A DNA stretch of 64,000 bases from Fimenecus sp036652055 (lineage in GTDB: Bacteria; Bacillota; Clostridia; Oscillospirales; Acutalibacteraceae). Both the position numbers and the translations under genes were made by a program. The notes below the pieces were generated by a model. That model was not told where the DNA came from, made no database searches, and saw only the letters and a program-made list of their open reading frames with translations. Shown here in pieces: positions 16,588-23,402 of this stretch (the first letter of the stretch is position 1; each line of letters starts with the position of its first letter). Where the stretch lies: contig JAVVWP010000005.1 of the NCBI GenBank assembly GCA_036652055.1, positions 1 to 64,000 on the forward strand. The letters are read 5' to 3'.

Positions 16588-17613
16588 ATGAAAAAGCAAG
16601 ATTTTTATTACGATTTACCAAAAGAATGTATCGCTCAAACACCATTAGAACCCAGAGATAGCTCTAAAATGATGGTAATTCATCGAAATGATGATGTGAT
16701 TGAGCATAAACATTTTTATGATATATTGGATTTCTTGAATGCTAATGATTGTCTTATTTTGAATGACACACGAGTTTTGCCTGCAAGAATTTATGGCATT
16801 AAAGATGGAACTGATGCTAAAGTGGAATTTCTTTTGTTAAATGCCAAAGGCAATGATGTTTGGGAGGTAATTGCAGGACCAGGTAAAAAAGCAAAAGCTG
16901 GTACAACATTTAGCTTTGCCAATAATTTGCTTAGATGTGAAGTTTTAGAAGTGCTTGAAAATGGTAACAGGATTGTTAAATTTTTCTATGAAGGAAATTT
17001 TTATAATGTTTTAGAAAAAGTTGGAGAAATGCCACTTCCTCATTATATAACCGAAAAATTAGACGACAGTGAACGCTATCAAACGGTTTATTCAAAAGAA
17101 CTTGGCTCTGCTGCTGCTCCTACTGCTGGTCTGCATTTTACTCCTGAAATTTTAAAAAAAATACAGGACAAAGGAATAAAAATCGGATATGTGACTCTCC
17201 ATGTAGGGCTTGGAACTTTTAGACCGGTTAAAGCTGATAATATTGAGGACCATAATATGCATTCTGAACATTATCATTTGCCAAAAGAAACCGCAGATTT
17301 AATTAATAACACTAAAAAAAATGGTGGCAGAGTAATTGCTGTCGGCACTACTTGTTGCAGAACGCTTGAAAGCGTCGCCACTTATTTTGGAGAAATTAAA
17401 GAAGCAGATGATTGGACAAGCATCTTTATTTACCCTGGCTATCAATTTAAGTGTATTGATGCTCTATTAACAAATTTTCACTTACCTGAAAGCACATTGA
17501 TAATGCTTGTTTCAGCTTTTTATAATCGTGAAAAGGTACTAAGCGCTTATGAAACAGCAGTCAAAGAAAAATACAGATTTTTCAGTTTTGGCGATTGTAT
17601 GTTGCTGCTATAA
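16588..17613 (+). CDS. queA: S-adenosylmethionine:tRNA ribosyltransferase-isomerase
   Basis: Transfers and rearranges the ribosyl group of S-adenosylmethionine onto preQ1 in tRNA to give epoxyqueuosine. The 341-residue protein has the family N-terminus FYYDLPKECIAQTP followed by LEPRDSSKMMVI, then LNDTRVLPARI, GSAAAPTAGLHFTPE, and the C-terminal LTNFHLPESTLIMLVSAF. It has an AGGAG site nine bases before the ATG. It lies 17 bases before tgt, so both steps of queuosine insertion are co-expressed. Confidence 0.96.
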   Translation: MKKQDFYYDLPKECIAQTPLEPRDSSKMMVIHRNDDVIEHKHFYDILDFLNANDCLILNDTRVLPARIYGIKDGTDAKVEFLLLNAKGNDVWEVIAGPGKKAKAGTTFSFANNLLRCEVLEVLENGNRIVKFFYEGNFYNVLEKVGEMPLPHYITEKLDDSERYQTVYSKELGSAAAPTAGLHFTPEILKKIQDKGIKIGYVTLHVGLGTFRPVKADNIEDHNMHSEHYHLPKETADLINNTKKNGGRVIAVGTTCCRTLESVATYFGEIKEADDWTSIFIYPGYQFKCIDALLTNFHLPESTLIMLVSAFYNREKVLSAYETAVKEKYRFFSFGDCMLLL

Positions 17614-17630
17614 AATATTAGGAGATATAT

Positions 17631-18761
17631 ATGTTTAAAGTTATAAAATCAGATGGCGATGCAAGGATTGCATCTTTTGAAACAGTACACGGAACTGTAA
17701 GCACTCCTGCATTTATGAATGTCGCAACAGCAGGAGCGATAAAAGGAGCAGTTTCTGCTTATGATTTAAAAGATATAAATTGTCAGGTTCAACTCTGTAA
17801 TACTTATCATCTTCATGTTAGAACGGGAGATAAACTTATAAATGAACTTGGCGGACTTCACAAATTCACTGGTTGGGACGGGCCTATATTAACCGACAGT
17901 GGCGGATTTCAAGTTTTTTCTCTTGCTAAACTTCGTAAAATCAAAGAAGAAGGCGTAAATTTTAGCTCTCATATTGATGGCCATAAAATTTTTATGGGAC
18001 CAGAAGAAAGTATGCAAATTCAATCAAATTTAGGTTCAACTATTGCTATGGCTTTTGATGAATGTGTTGAAAATCCCGCAGAATATAAATATGCAAAAGA
18101 CTCTTGTGAAAGAACTGTTAGATGGCTAATAAGGTGTAAAGACGAAATGGAAAGGTTAAATGCACTTCCAAACACACTTAATAAAAATCAATTGTTATTT
18201 GGAATAAATCAAGGCTGTACATTTGATGATTTAAGAATTGAAAATATGAAGAAAATCGCAGAACTCGACTTAGACGGTTATGCAATTGGTGGACTTGCTG
18301 TCGGAGAACCAAAAGAAGATATGTACAGAGTGATTTCAGCAGTAACGCCTTTTATGCCGATTGACAAGCCAAGATATTTAATGGGTGTTGGCACTCCAGG
18401 AAATATAATTGAAGCTGTTAGCCGTGGTGTTGACCTTTTTGACTGCGTAATGCCAAGCAGAAATGCACGCCATGGACATCTGTTTACACATAATGGTATA
18501 ATAAACATTAACAATCAAAAATATGAAAATGATTTGTTGCCGCTTGACCCAGAGTGTGATTGTCCAACTTGTCAGAAACATTCAAGAGCGTATATAAGAC
18601 ATTTGTTTAAAGCGGGTGAAATGCTTGCAATGCGTCTTAGCGTTATGCACAATCTATATTTTTATAATAATCTTATGCTTGATATAAGAAATTCTATTAA
18701 CGGTGGAACATTTAATGAATTTAAACAAAATAATGTAGATCTGCTTGATACCAGAATATAA
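17631..18761 (+). CDS. tgt: Queuine/preQ1 tRNA-guanine transglycosylase
   Basis: Exchanges guanine 34 of GUN-anticodon tRNAs for preQ1. The 376-residue TIM barrel has the catalytic context LTDSGGFQVFSL, the substrate-pocket GGLAVGEPKEDM, and the nucleophile region FDCVMPSRNARHG. A C-terminal zinc site is formed by CDCPTCQKH and a later His. It starts 17 bases after queA with AGGAGA before the ATG. The usual yajC neighbour follows, but with a promoter of its own. Confidence 0.96.
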   Translation: MFKVIKSDGDARIASFETVHGTVSTPAFMNVATAGAIKGAVSAYDLKDINCQVQLCNTYHLHVRTGDKLINELGGLHKFTGWDGPILTDSGGFQVFSLAKLRKIKEEGVNFSSHIDGHKIFMGPEESMQIQSNLGSTIAMAFDECVENPAEYKYAKDSCERTVRWLIRCKDEMERLNALPNTLNKNQLLFGINQGCTFDDLRIENMKKIAELDLDGYAIGGLAVGEPKEDMYRVISAVTPFMPIDKPRYLMGVGTPGNIIEAVSRGVDLFDCVMPSRNARHGHLFTHNGIININNQKYENDLLPLDPECDCPTCQKHSRAYIRHLFKAGEMLAMRLSVMHNLYFYNNLMLDIRNSINGGTFNEFKQNNVDLLDTRI

Positions 18762-18794
18762 ATATAGATTATTTGTTAATTTTTGCACATTGTC

Positions 18795-18823
18795 TTGCAA
18801 AATAAGACAAAAATAGGTATAAT
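18795..18823 (+). promoter_or_regulatory. Sigma-A promoter of yajC
   Basis: TTGCAA at 18795-18800 and TATAAT at 18818-18823 with a 17-base spacer lie between tgt and yajC. Confidence 0.75.
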
Positions 18824-18853
18824 ACCTTGTATATGAAATTTGGAGGAAAAATA

Positions 18854-19258
18854 ATGAATTATTTAATGTTATTAGAGGCTACAACAGGAGCCACAGGAAC
18901 TGCTGCTCAAAAGTTTGCTCCCATTATACTAATGGTTTTACTTTTCGGCGGTATGTATTTTTTAATGATTAGACCACAGAAAAAACAGCAAAAAAAAGAG
19001 CAGGAAATGCGTGAAAGCACTCAAGTAGGCGACGAAGTTACAACAATTGGTGGAATTATGGGAAGAGTTGTTACAGTTAAAGAAGACTCGCTCATTATAG
19101 AAACAGGTGCTGACAGAAACAAAATGAAAATTGCTCGTTGGGCTGTTCAAACAAACAATACCGCTGCTGAAAAAATTCAAGCAGAGCGTGACGCTGCTAA
19201 ACTTGCTCAAGATAAAGCAAAAGAAGAAAAAAAAGGCAAGAGCAAAAAAGAAGATTAA
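18854..19258 (+). CDS. yajC: Preprotein translocase subunit YajC
   Basis: Small accessory membrane protein of the Sec translocase (SecDF-YajC). The 134-residue product has one membrane helix (about residues 22-42, ending FLMIRPQKKQQKK), then the conserved soluble part VGDEVTTIGGIMGRVVTV. It carries a long Lys/Glu-rich tail. The start at 18854 is chosen for its GGAGG nine bases upstream. The Thr/Gly/Ala-rich segment before the helix may be periplasmic. It is separated from the following gene by a strong hairpin. Confidence 0.92.
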   Translation: MNYLMLLEATTGATGTAAQKFAPIILMVLLFGGMYFLMIRPQKKQQKKEQEMRESTQVGDEVTTIGGIMGRVVTVKEDSLIIETGADRNKMKIARWAVQTNNTAAEKIQAERDAAKLAQDKAKEEKKGKSKKED

Positions 19259-19282
19259 TTCGCAATCAGTTATAATTTGAAA

Positions 19283-19326
19283 AATCCCTTCATACCTTTT
19301 ATTATTAAGGTTTGGAGGGATTTTTT
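19283..19326 (+). terminator. Terminator-like hairpin after yajC that contains the next gene's ribosome site
   Basis: TCCCTTCATACCTT (19285-19298) pairs with AAGGTTTGGAGGGA (19307-19320) with one mismatch and one G-T pair, followed by six T residues. The GGAGGGA ribosome site of the next gene is inside the 3' arm and its ATG starts at the end of the T run. Confidence 0.75.
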
Positions 19327-19743
19327 ATGAGCAGTCAACATAAAGTCAAAAAAAATGTAAAACCAAGCATTGTAAATAATGATTTAATAATTAATTCAAT
19401 TAAAGGTTCTATGGCAGGATTTTTAGTATTAATTTTCTCTTTTGCACTTTTAGCCTTTTATAATATGAAAGCTGAAAAGGCTTTACCTATAAAAGTTTTT
19501 TCAATACTGTTATGTATGTTTTCATCTTTCATATGTGGGTTTGTCGCTGCAATAAAAACAAAATACAAAGCTATATTGGTTGGATTTATTTCATCAATAT
19601 TATTCTTAACTTATTTATTTTTAACACTTATAATTGCATCAAAATTAAAAATATCTGCAAGTGCTTTAATTTTGCTTCCAATTTGTTCAATATCATCAAT
19701 AATCGGAAGTATATGCAAGAAAAATATAAAACATCTAAAATAA
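19327..19743 (+). CDS. TIGR04086-type four-helix membrane protein
   Basis: Small integral membrane protein of 138 residues with four hydrophobic segments (about 26-45, 52-76, 83-103, 111-130) after a basic N-terminus. Size, topology and position directly after yajC match the TIGR04086 family found in Clostridia. No function is known for that family. The ATG at 19327 is preceded by GGAGGGA at seven bases, but this site lies in the arm of a strong hairpin. A second terminator follows the stop. Confidence 0.6.
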   Translation: MSSQHKVKKNVKPSIVNNDLIINSIKGSMAGFLVLIFSFALLAFYNMKAEKALPIKVFSILLCMFSSFICGFVAAIKTKYKAILVGFISSILFLTYLFLTLIIASKLKISASALILLPICSISSIIGSICKKNIKHLK

Positions 19744-19768
19744 TCCTCATTGAGGGTTATTTTTTTCC
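19739..19768 (+). terminator. Terminator after the TIGR04086-type gene
   Basis: AATAATCCTCA pairs with TGAGGGTTATT across a minimal loop and is followed by seven T residues. The hairpin begins at the stop codon of the gene. Confidence 0.75.
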
Positions 19769-19834
19769 TTATTTAAACATAGAATGTACAAGTTGTCATA
19801 AACATCAATTAGTTTTGAAAGGAAAACAATTAAA

Positions 19835-20464
19835 ATGAAGAAAAAATTAAAAAAGTTTAAATCACCAAAGAATACAATGCTTATAAAAAATCAAAAGCTT
19901 ATAATTTTGACATTGATTGTAATTGCAGGATTTTTAATAGGCTCTTTTTCTCTGAAATATCCAAACGAGCAGTTTTTAAGCAAGTCATTTGGTATTGTTG
20001 AAAACTTATATAATCAGCAAATTAATCAAACAATACTTGCAAACTTTATAGAATATTTTTTTTCAGAAGCTTTGTTTTTACTTATTGTTTTTTTGTTTGG
20101 ACTTTGCATAATAGGCGAACCCTTTTTATGGATTATACCATTTATAAGAAGCTTGGAATCTGGATTAATAATGTCTATAATTTATCAAAACTTTAGCTTA
20201 AAAGGTATTGTATATTGTATTTCGATTATTATTCCATCTGCAATAGTTGCACTGTCAACATTAATTATTGCGACAAAAGAAAGCATTTTAATGACAAAAG
20301 ATATTAATGCCATTATTAAAAAAAAGAACCCCATATCAAGCCCCAATATAATAAGATTATATTTAGAGAGATATGGGATTTTAACATTAGGAACTCTATT
20401 GTCAGCATTAATATATGCAATTACAGTACAAATATTTTCTGGAAAATTTAATTTTACTTTTTAG
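19835..20464 (+). CDS. spoIIM: Stage II sporulation protein M-like membrane protein
   Basis: The 209-residue product has five predicted membrane segments (about 22-42, 75-97, 98-120, 127-148, 183-203). The first follows a basic start, and an AGFLIGSFSLKY segment is typical of SpoIIM, where a Gly-x-x-x-Gly pattern precedes a periplasmic loop. SpoIIM works with SpoIID and SpoIIP in septal peptidoglycan remodelling and engulfment. The symbol is assigned on topology, length and motif without a database search. It has an AAAGGA site. Its last 11 bases overlap the end of the convergent Xer gene. Confidence 0.65.
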   Translation: MKKKLKKFKSPKNTMLIKNQKLIILTLIVIAGFLIGSFSLKYPNEQFLSKSFGIVENLYNQQINQTILANFIEYFFSEALFLLIVFLFGLCIIGEPFLWIIPFIRSLESGLIMSIIYQNFSLKGIVYCISIIIPSAIVALSTLIIATKESILMTKDINAIIKKKNPISSPNIIRLYLERYGILTLGTLLSALIYAITVQIFSGKFNFTF

Positions 20465-21440
20465 TCTGTTTAACATTAGCAAGAGGATTTTGCTCAGATG
20501 CTTTTTTTAATTGGTCATCTACAAGATGTGTATAAATTTCAGTTGTACCTAAATTTTCATGCCCTAAAATATCTTTAAGCACTAACACATCAACTTTACC
20601 GTGCTGATACATAAGCGTTGCTGCAGTATGCCTGAGCTTGTGCGTAGACAGCCCACGCCCTCCAAGACCAGCTTTGTCTAAATATGTATCAACCATATGC
20701 TGAACCGTTTTAGGACTAATACGCTTAAGCCTGCTGCTTAAAAAAAGAGCATCTTTGTCTTTTTCAAGCACACCATCAACAGGGCGAACCTTCATATAAT
20801 TTTTTACCGCGTCAATACAAGCGTTATTCAAATAAATCGTACGCTCTTTGTTGCCCTTGCCAAGCACTGTTAAAGTATTATTATCTTTAATTCGGTTATA
20901 GTTTATAGAAACAAGCTCAGATAATCTAAGACCACAATTTAAAAACAAAACTAAAATACAATAATCACGCTCCTTGAATTTACCGTCGACGGTATCGAGG
21001 AGCTTTAAGCTTTCCTCAAGAGTTAAATACTTAGGCAATGATTTTTTCTTTTTTGGCGTTTCAAGTTCTTGCATGGGGTTTTCAATTAAAAGCTTTCGCT
21101 GAACAGTCAGATATTTAAAGAATGCTCGAATGCTTGCGACTTTTCTTGCCCTTGTTGCTTCGTGATTATCTCGCACATCTTTACAATATGACATAAAATA
21201 ATAAGCATCTAAAAGAGTAATGCTTTTAAAAAAATCAATATCTAAATCTTTGATGTAAACACTATTAATATCGTCAGTAGGGGAGCATAGCCCTTTATTT
21301 TTAACTGTAAATCTTAAAAAAAGCTTTAAGTCTAAGGCATATTCGTCTACGGTTAAAGCGGATTTATTATTGATTGCATAAATATGGCTTAAAAATTCTT
21401 TTAATAAAAGTGGAATATCATCAATATTAGTATAATTCAT
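20454..21440 (-). CDS. xerC: Xer-type tyrosine recombinase
   Basis: Site-specific recombinase of 328 residues. The N-terminal SAM-like domain (about 8-125) is followed by the catalytic domain with the first Arg in NCGLRLSEL, a Lys in the beta-hairpin LGKGNKERT, the box HKLRHTAATLMYQHG, LGHENLGTTEIYTH and its nucleophile Tyr. All catalytic residues are present. Length and architecture match chromosomal XerC/XerD, so dimer resolution at dif is the best guess. Which of the two it is cannot be decided, and a phage or element integrase is less likely. It is convergent with spoIIM (11-base overlap) and is followed upstream by a 1.4-kb gene-free region rich in inverted repeats. Confidence 0.85.
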   Translation of the reverse strand: MNYTNIDDIPLLLKEFLSHIYAINNKSALTVDEYALDLKLFLRFTVKNKGLCSPTDDINSVYIKDLDIDFFKSITLLDAYYFMSYCKDVRDNHEATRARKVASIRAFFKYLTVQRKLLIENPMQELETPKKKKSLPKYLTLEESLKLLDTVDGKFKERDYCILVLFLNCGLRLSELVSINYNRIKDNNTLTVLGKGNKERTIYLNNACIDAVKNYMKVRPVDGVLEKDKDALFLSSRLKRISPKTVQHMVDTYLDKAGLGGRGLSTHKLRHTAATLMYQHGKVDVLVLKDILGHENLGTTEIYTHLVDDQLKKASEQNPLANVKQTKK

Positions 21441-21467
21441 AAAATTAATTCCTTTCTAAAAGCAATA

Positions 21468-21486
21468 GCGTGAAACTGTTTCACGC
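21468..21486. repeat. Perfect 9-bp inverted repeat upstream of the Xer gene
   Basis: GCGTGAAAC and GTTTCACGC flank a single T. It lies 28 bases upstream of the recombinase start and could be an operator for it. It lacks the central CG and spacing of a CcpA site. Confidence 0.7.
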
Positions 21487-21490
21487 ATTT

Positions 21491-21532
21491 CATTACCATA
21501 AATTATTTTTTTAAGTAAAATTTATGGTAATG
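21491..21532. repeat. Perfect 14-bp inverted repeat upstream of the Xer gene
   Basis: CATTACCATAAATT (21491-21504) and AATTTATGGTAATG (21519-21532) are exact complements with a 14-base AT spacer. There is no T-run on either side, so it is not a normal terminator. It could be a recombinase or regulator binding site. Confidence 0.75.
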
Positions 21533-22010
21533 AGCAGGTAATACCAAAAATCTGTTTTAATGATTTAAAAACATATAGTTCATATGCTTATATAATGATA
21601 CACTTTTTTATATAATTTTTCTACTAAAAAAGCTAAAATATAAATATAAGTTTTTTTAAAATATTTAATCAATATAATTGTAACTTAAAATGCTATCATA
21701 ATATGAGATTAATTCAATAAGATTAAAAATTGTTTTTGTATTAATTATATTTGATTTAGATATATATAAAATTATAATAAAAAAAGCAGTGAGCAATAAA
21801 CAGTTAATTATTATTAATTAAAACAATCAATGTTAAATATAAAGTAAAAACTAATATGCAATAATAATTTTAACTAATAGAATATTATTTGTAATTGCAG
21901 CAACAAGACGCTGATATTAAAAGTTTGCTAAAATATCTATAATCTCTGTAAAAGCTACTCTTAAGGAAAAAGCCAGTATTTAAGCGATTTTTATGTTTTT
22001 GCCCTCCCCT

Positions 22011-22042
22011 CAATTATACAAAACTTTAATTTTGTATAATTG
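22011..22042. repeat. Perfect 13-bp inverted repeat
   Basis: CAATTATACAAAA and TTTTGTATAATTG flank a six-base loop (CTTTAA). It has no flanking gene within 500 bases. Confidence 0.75.
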
Positions 22043-22181
22043 CATATAAAATTTAAGAACATACATATATCAATCACCTGCATCAAATCAAGAATTTTAT
22101 TTTGCTCAAACTAAATTAATTTGACTTTTTTATATTTAAATGTTATATTTGTAATCAAGAGGGATAACCTTTTATTTCTTT

Positions 22182-22230
22182 AAGAAGATAACTACTTTTG
22201 TTGAAGTGCGGTTATCTTCTTATTTTTATA
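22182..22230 (+). terminator. Terminator-like hairpin in the gene-free region
   Basis: AAGAAGATAAC (22182-22192) pairs with GTTATCTTCTT (22211-22221), then ATTTTTAT on the plus strand. An upstream GGGATAACC at about 22170-22178 could pair instead with GGTTATC at 22210-22216. The transcript it would end is not visible. Confidence 0.5.
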
Positions 22231-22320
22231 CTCTTCTAATAGAATATTAAAATCATAATGTACACCAAGTTCTTGCATTATTTTAATGTTTTGATCAAGC
22301 TGAACTATTAACGCAAACAT
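22192..22320 (-). pseudogene. Possible 42-codon gene fragment
   Basis: A short minus-strand reading frame (ATG at 22320, TAG at 22192-22194) has protein-like composition, with segments such as KIMQELGVHYDF and ILLEEYKNKK. It has no ribosome site: its ATG lies in the arm of a 21-bp hairpin. I do not recognise the product. It may be the remnant C-terminus of a lost gene, or chance. Confidence 0.2.
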
Positions 22321-22370
22321 AGTGATGTATCTAAAAATTGTTTAGATACATCACTATGTTTTTATTTTAT
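22315..22370 (+). terminator. 21-bp perfect hairpin with T-rich tail
   Basis: Positions 22315-22335 and 22341-22361 are exact reverse complements with a five-base loop (AATTG), followed on the plus strand by TTATTTTAT. This is the longest perfect inverted repeat in the window and is unusually strong for a terminator with no gene before it. Confidence 0.6.
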
Positions 22371-22382
22371 ATTAAAAATAAG

Positions 22383-22426
22383 CAAAAACAAAAAATTCCT
22401 CTATTTGAAAATTGTAGAGGAATTTT
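22383..22426 (-). terminator. Minus-strand terminator, possibly of the allose operon
   Basis: On the minus strand AAAATTCCTCTA (22415-22426) pairs with TAGAGGAATTTT (22392-22403), followed by TTGTTTTTG. It is the first clear terminator for transcripts leaving rpiB, about 390 bases downstream. Confidence 0.6.
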
Positions 22427-22501
22427 ATAAAAGATAATCTTATTAATTAAATTTAAAATGCACTTATATTATTTTAAAAAAACAGTAAAAACATTTGGAA
22501 A

Positions 22502-22538
22502 GAGAACAACTTAAATTTTCCGCAATTAAGTTGTTCTC
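22502..22538. repeat. Perfect 13-bp inverted repeat
   Basis: GAGAACAACTTAA and TTAAGTTGTTCTC flank an 11-base loop. Outer bases TTTGGAAA and TTTCCAAA extend the pairing after a small bulge. Confidence 0.7.
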
Positions 22539-22630
22539 CTAATTTCCAAATTAGGTAAAAACAGGTATTTGCTTTTTATTTTAACCCTCGAGAAAATTAT
22601 ACTCCATTTTTCTCAAAAAATTTCTAAAAT

Positions 22631-22665
22631 GACATAACTATCGAAAAAAACGACATAACTATCGA
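22631..22665. repeat. Pair of 14-bp direct repeats
   Basis: GACATAACTATCGA occurs at 22631-22644 and again at 22652-22665, a 21-base period. A second pair of related units (TTGACAA) lies at 22685-22691 and 22710-22716. Repeats spaced at about two helical turns suggest a protein-binding array, for example a transposon end. Confidence 0.7.
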
Positions 22666-22815
22666 TATTTTTCAAAAATAGTGCTTGACAAACGAAAAAC
22701 AGCGTAGTTTGACAATTTTTTATCAAACTTTAAGTGTGTTTTAATCAACAGTCCCCTCTTATTTGTCTACTAATAAAGTTTCGGAATTTTTTAAATGGAA
22801 AAAATCATACCAATC

Positions 22816-23262
22816 TCAACAGGTTTTATTTTCAATTTCTGCAATCATTTGAACTCGGCGTGCGTGTCTACCACCTTCATATTCACCTGAAAGCCAAGCA
22901 TCAACAATCATCAGTGCAAGGTCAAGACCTACAACTCTTGCTCCAAAAGCAAGAATATTTGTGTCATTGTGTTGACGAGATAAAAGAGCTGAATAAGGTT
23001 CACTGCATACAACTGCACGAATTCCTTTTACTTTATTTGCTGCAAGAGAAATGCCCACACCAGTACCACAAATTAATATTCCTTTATCGCAGTCTTTTCC
23101 TGCAACTGCTCTTGCAACTGCTTCGCCATAAATTGGATAATCTGTTCTTTCTGTGCTGTTAGTTCCAAAATCAACTACCTCTATCCCCTTTTCTCTTAGA
23201 TGGCTTATAACTTTCCCTTTTATTTCAAATCCTACATGGTCACATCCAATTGCTATTTTCAT
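22816..23262 (-). CDS. rpiB: RpiB-type sugar-phosphate isomerase (allose-6-phosphate isomerase role)
   Basis: The 148-residue product belongs to the RpiB/LacAB isomerases. The N-terminus is KIAIGCDHVGFEIK, the catalytic-cysteine region is GILICGTGVGISLAANK, and RAVVCSEPYSALLSRQHNDTN follows. In the E. coli als system RpiB converts allose-6-phosphate to allulose-6-phosphate, and this gene is the last of a complete als gene set. It could also act on ribose-5-phosphate. The ATG at 23262 has AGAAGGA before it. It is separated from alsB by 140 bases that contain a hairpin. Confidence 0.88.
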   Translation of the reverse strand: MKIAIGCDHVGFEIKGKVISHLREKGIEVVDFGTNSTERTDYPIYGEAVARAVAGKDCDKGILICGTGVGISLAANKVKGIRAVVCSEPYSALLSRQHNDTNILAFGARVVGLDLALMIVDAWLSGEYEGGRHARRVQMIAEIENKTC

Positions 23263-23307
23263 TGATTTTCCTTCTTTCATAATAATTATTTATATTCTAT
23301 AAGCCAA

Positions 23308-23330
23308 CAGCACCGGTATTAACCGATGCT
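23308..23330 (-). repeat. Intercistronic hairpin between alsB and rpiB
   Basis: CAGCACCGGT (23308-23317) pairs with ACCGATGCTG (23321-23330), one mismatch, short loop, no T-run on the minus strand. It may stabilise the alsB mRNA end, raising the level of the binding protein over rpiB. Confidence 0.45.
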
Positions 23331-23402
23331 GCCAACCGAGGTAGTAATAATGCCACATTAGGGGGAACTTAATTTGGTGCTTAGATTTTTTTAAGCTATA
23401 TA

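Larger units (their letters stand above)
21441..22815. other. Gene-free, hairpin-rich region between the Xer gene and rpiB
   Basis: This very AT-rich 1,375-base stretch has no convincing protein gene on either strand. It contains at least seven inverted repeats, listed separately, and a pair of direct repeats near its right end. Three of the hairpins are followed by T-runs like terminators: two read on the plus strand near 22182-22370, one on the minus strand near 22385-22426. The minus-strand one could end the allose operon. The remaining sequence, including about 21535-22010, shows nothing recognisable. A decayed mobile element is a possible origin (inference). Confidence 0.6.

Noticed and set aside
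21468..21486. CcpA (cre) site upstream of the Xer gene
   Set aside because: The palindrome has an odd centre (one T) and lacks the CG and 14-base spacing of cre sites.
22011..22060. A dif-like recombination site for the nearby Xer protein around TTTTGTATAATTGCATATAAAA
   Set aside because: The stretch has a vague 11-6-11 look but only partial agreement with known Firmicutes dif sequences, and AT-rich DNA gives such matches by chance.
22192..22320. A real small gene of 42 codons
   Set aside because: No ribosome site, start buried in a perfect hairpin, and no recognised family; kept only as a low-confidence fragment.
22734..23162. A 142-codon plus-strand reading frame across rpiB
   Set aside because: It is antisense to the well-conserved rpiB, is rich in Leu/Gln/His typical of a shadow frame, and has no ribosome site.
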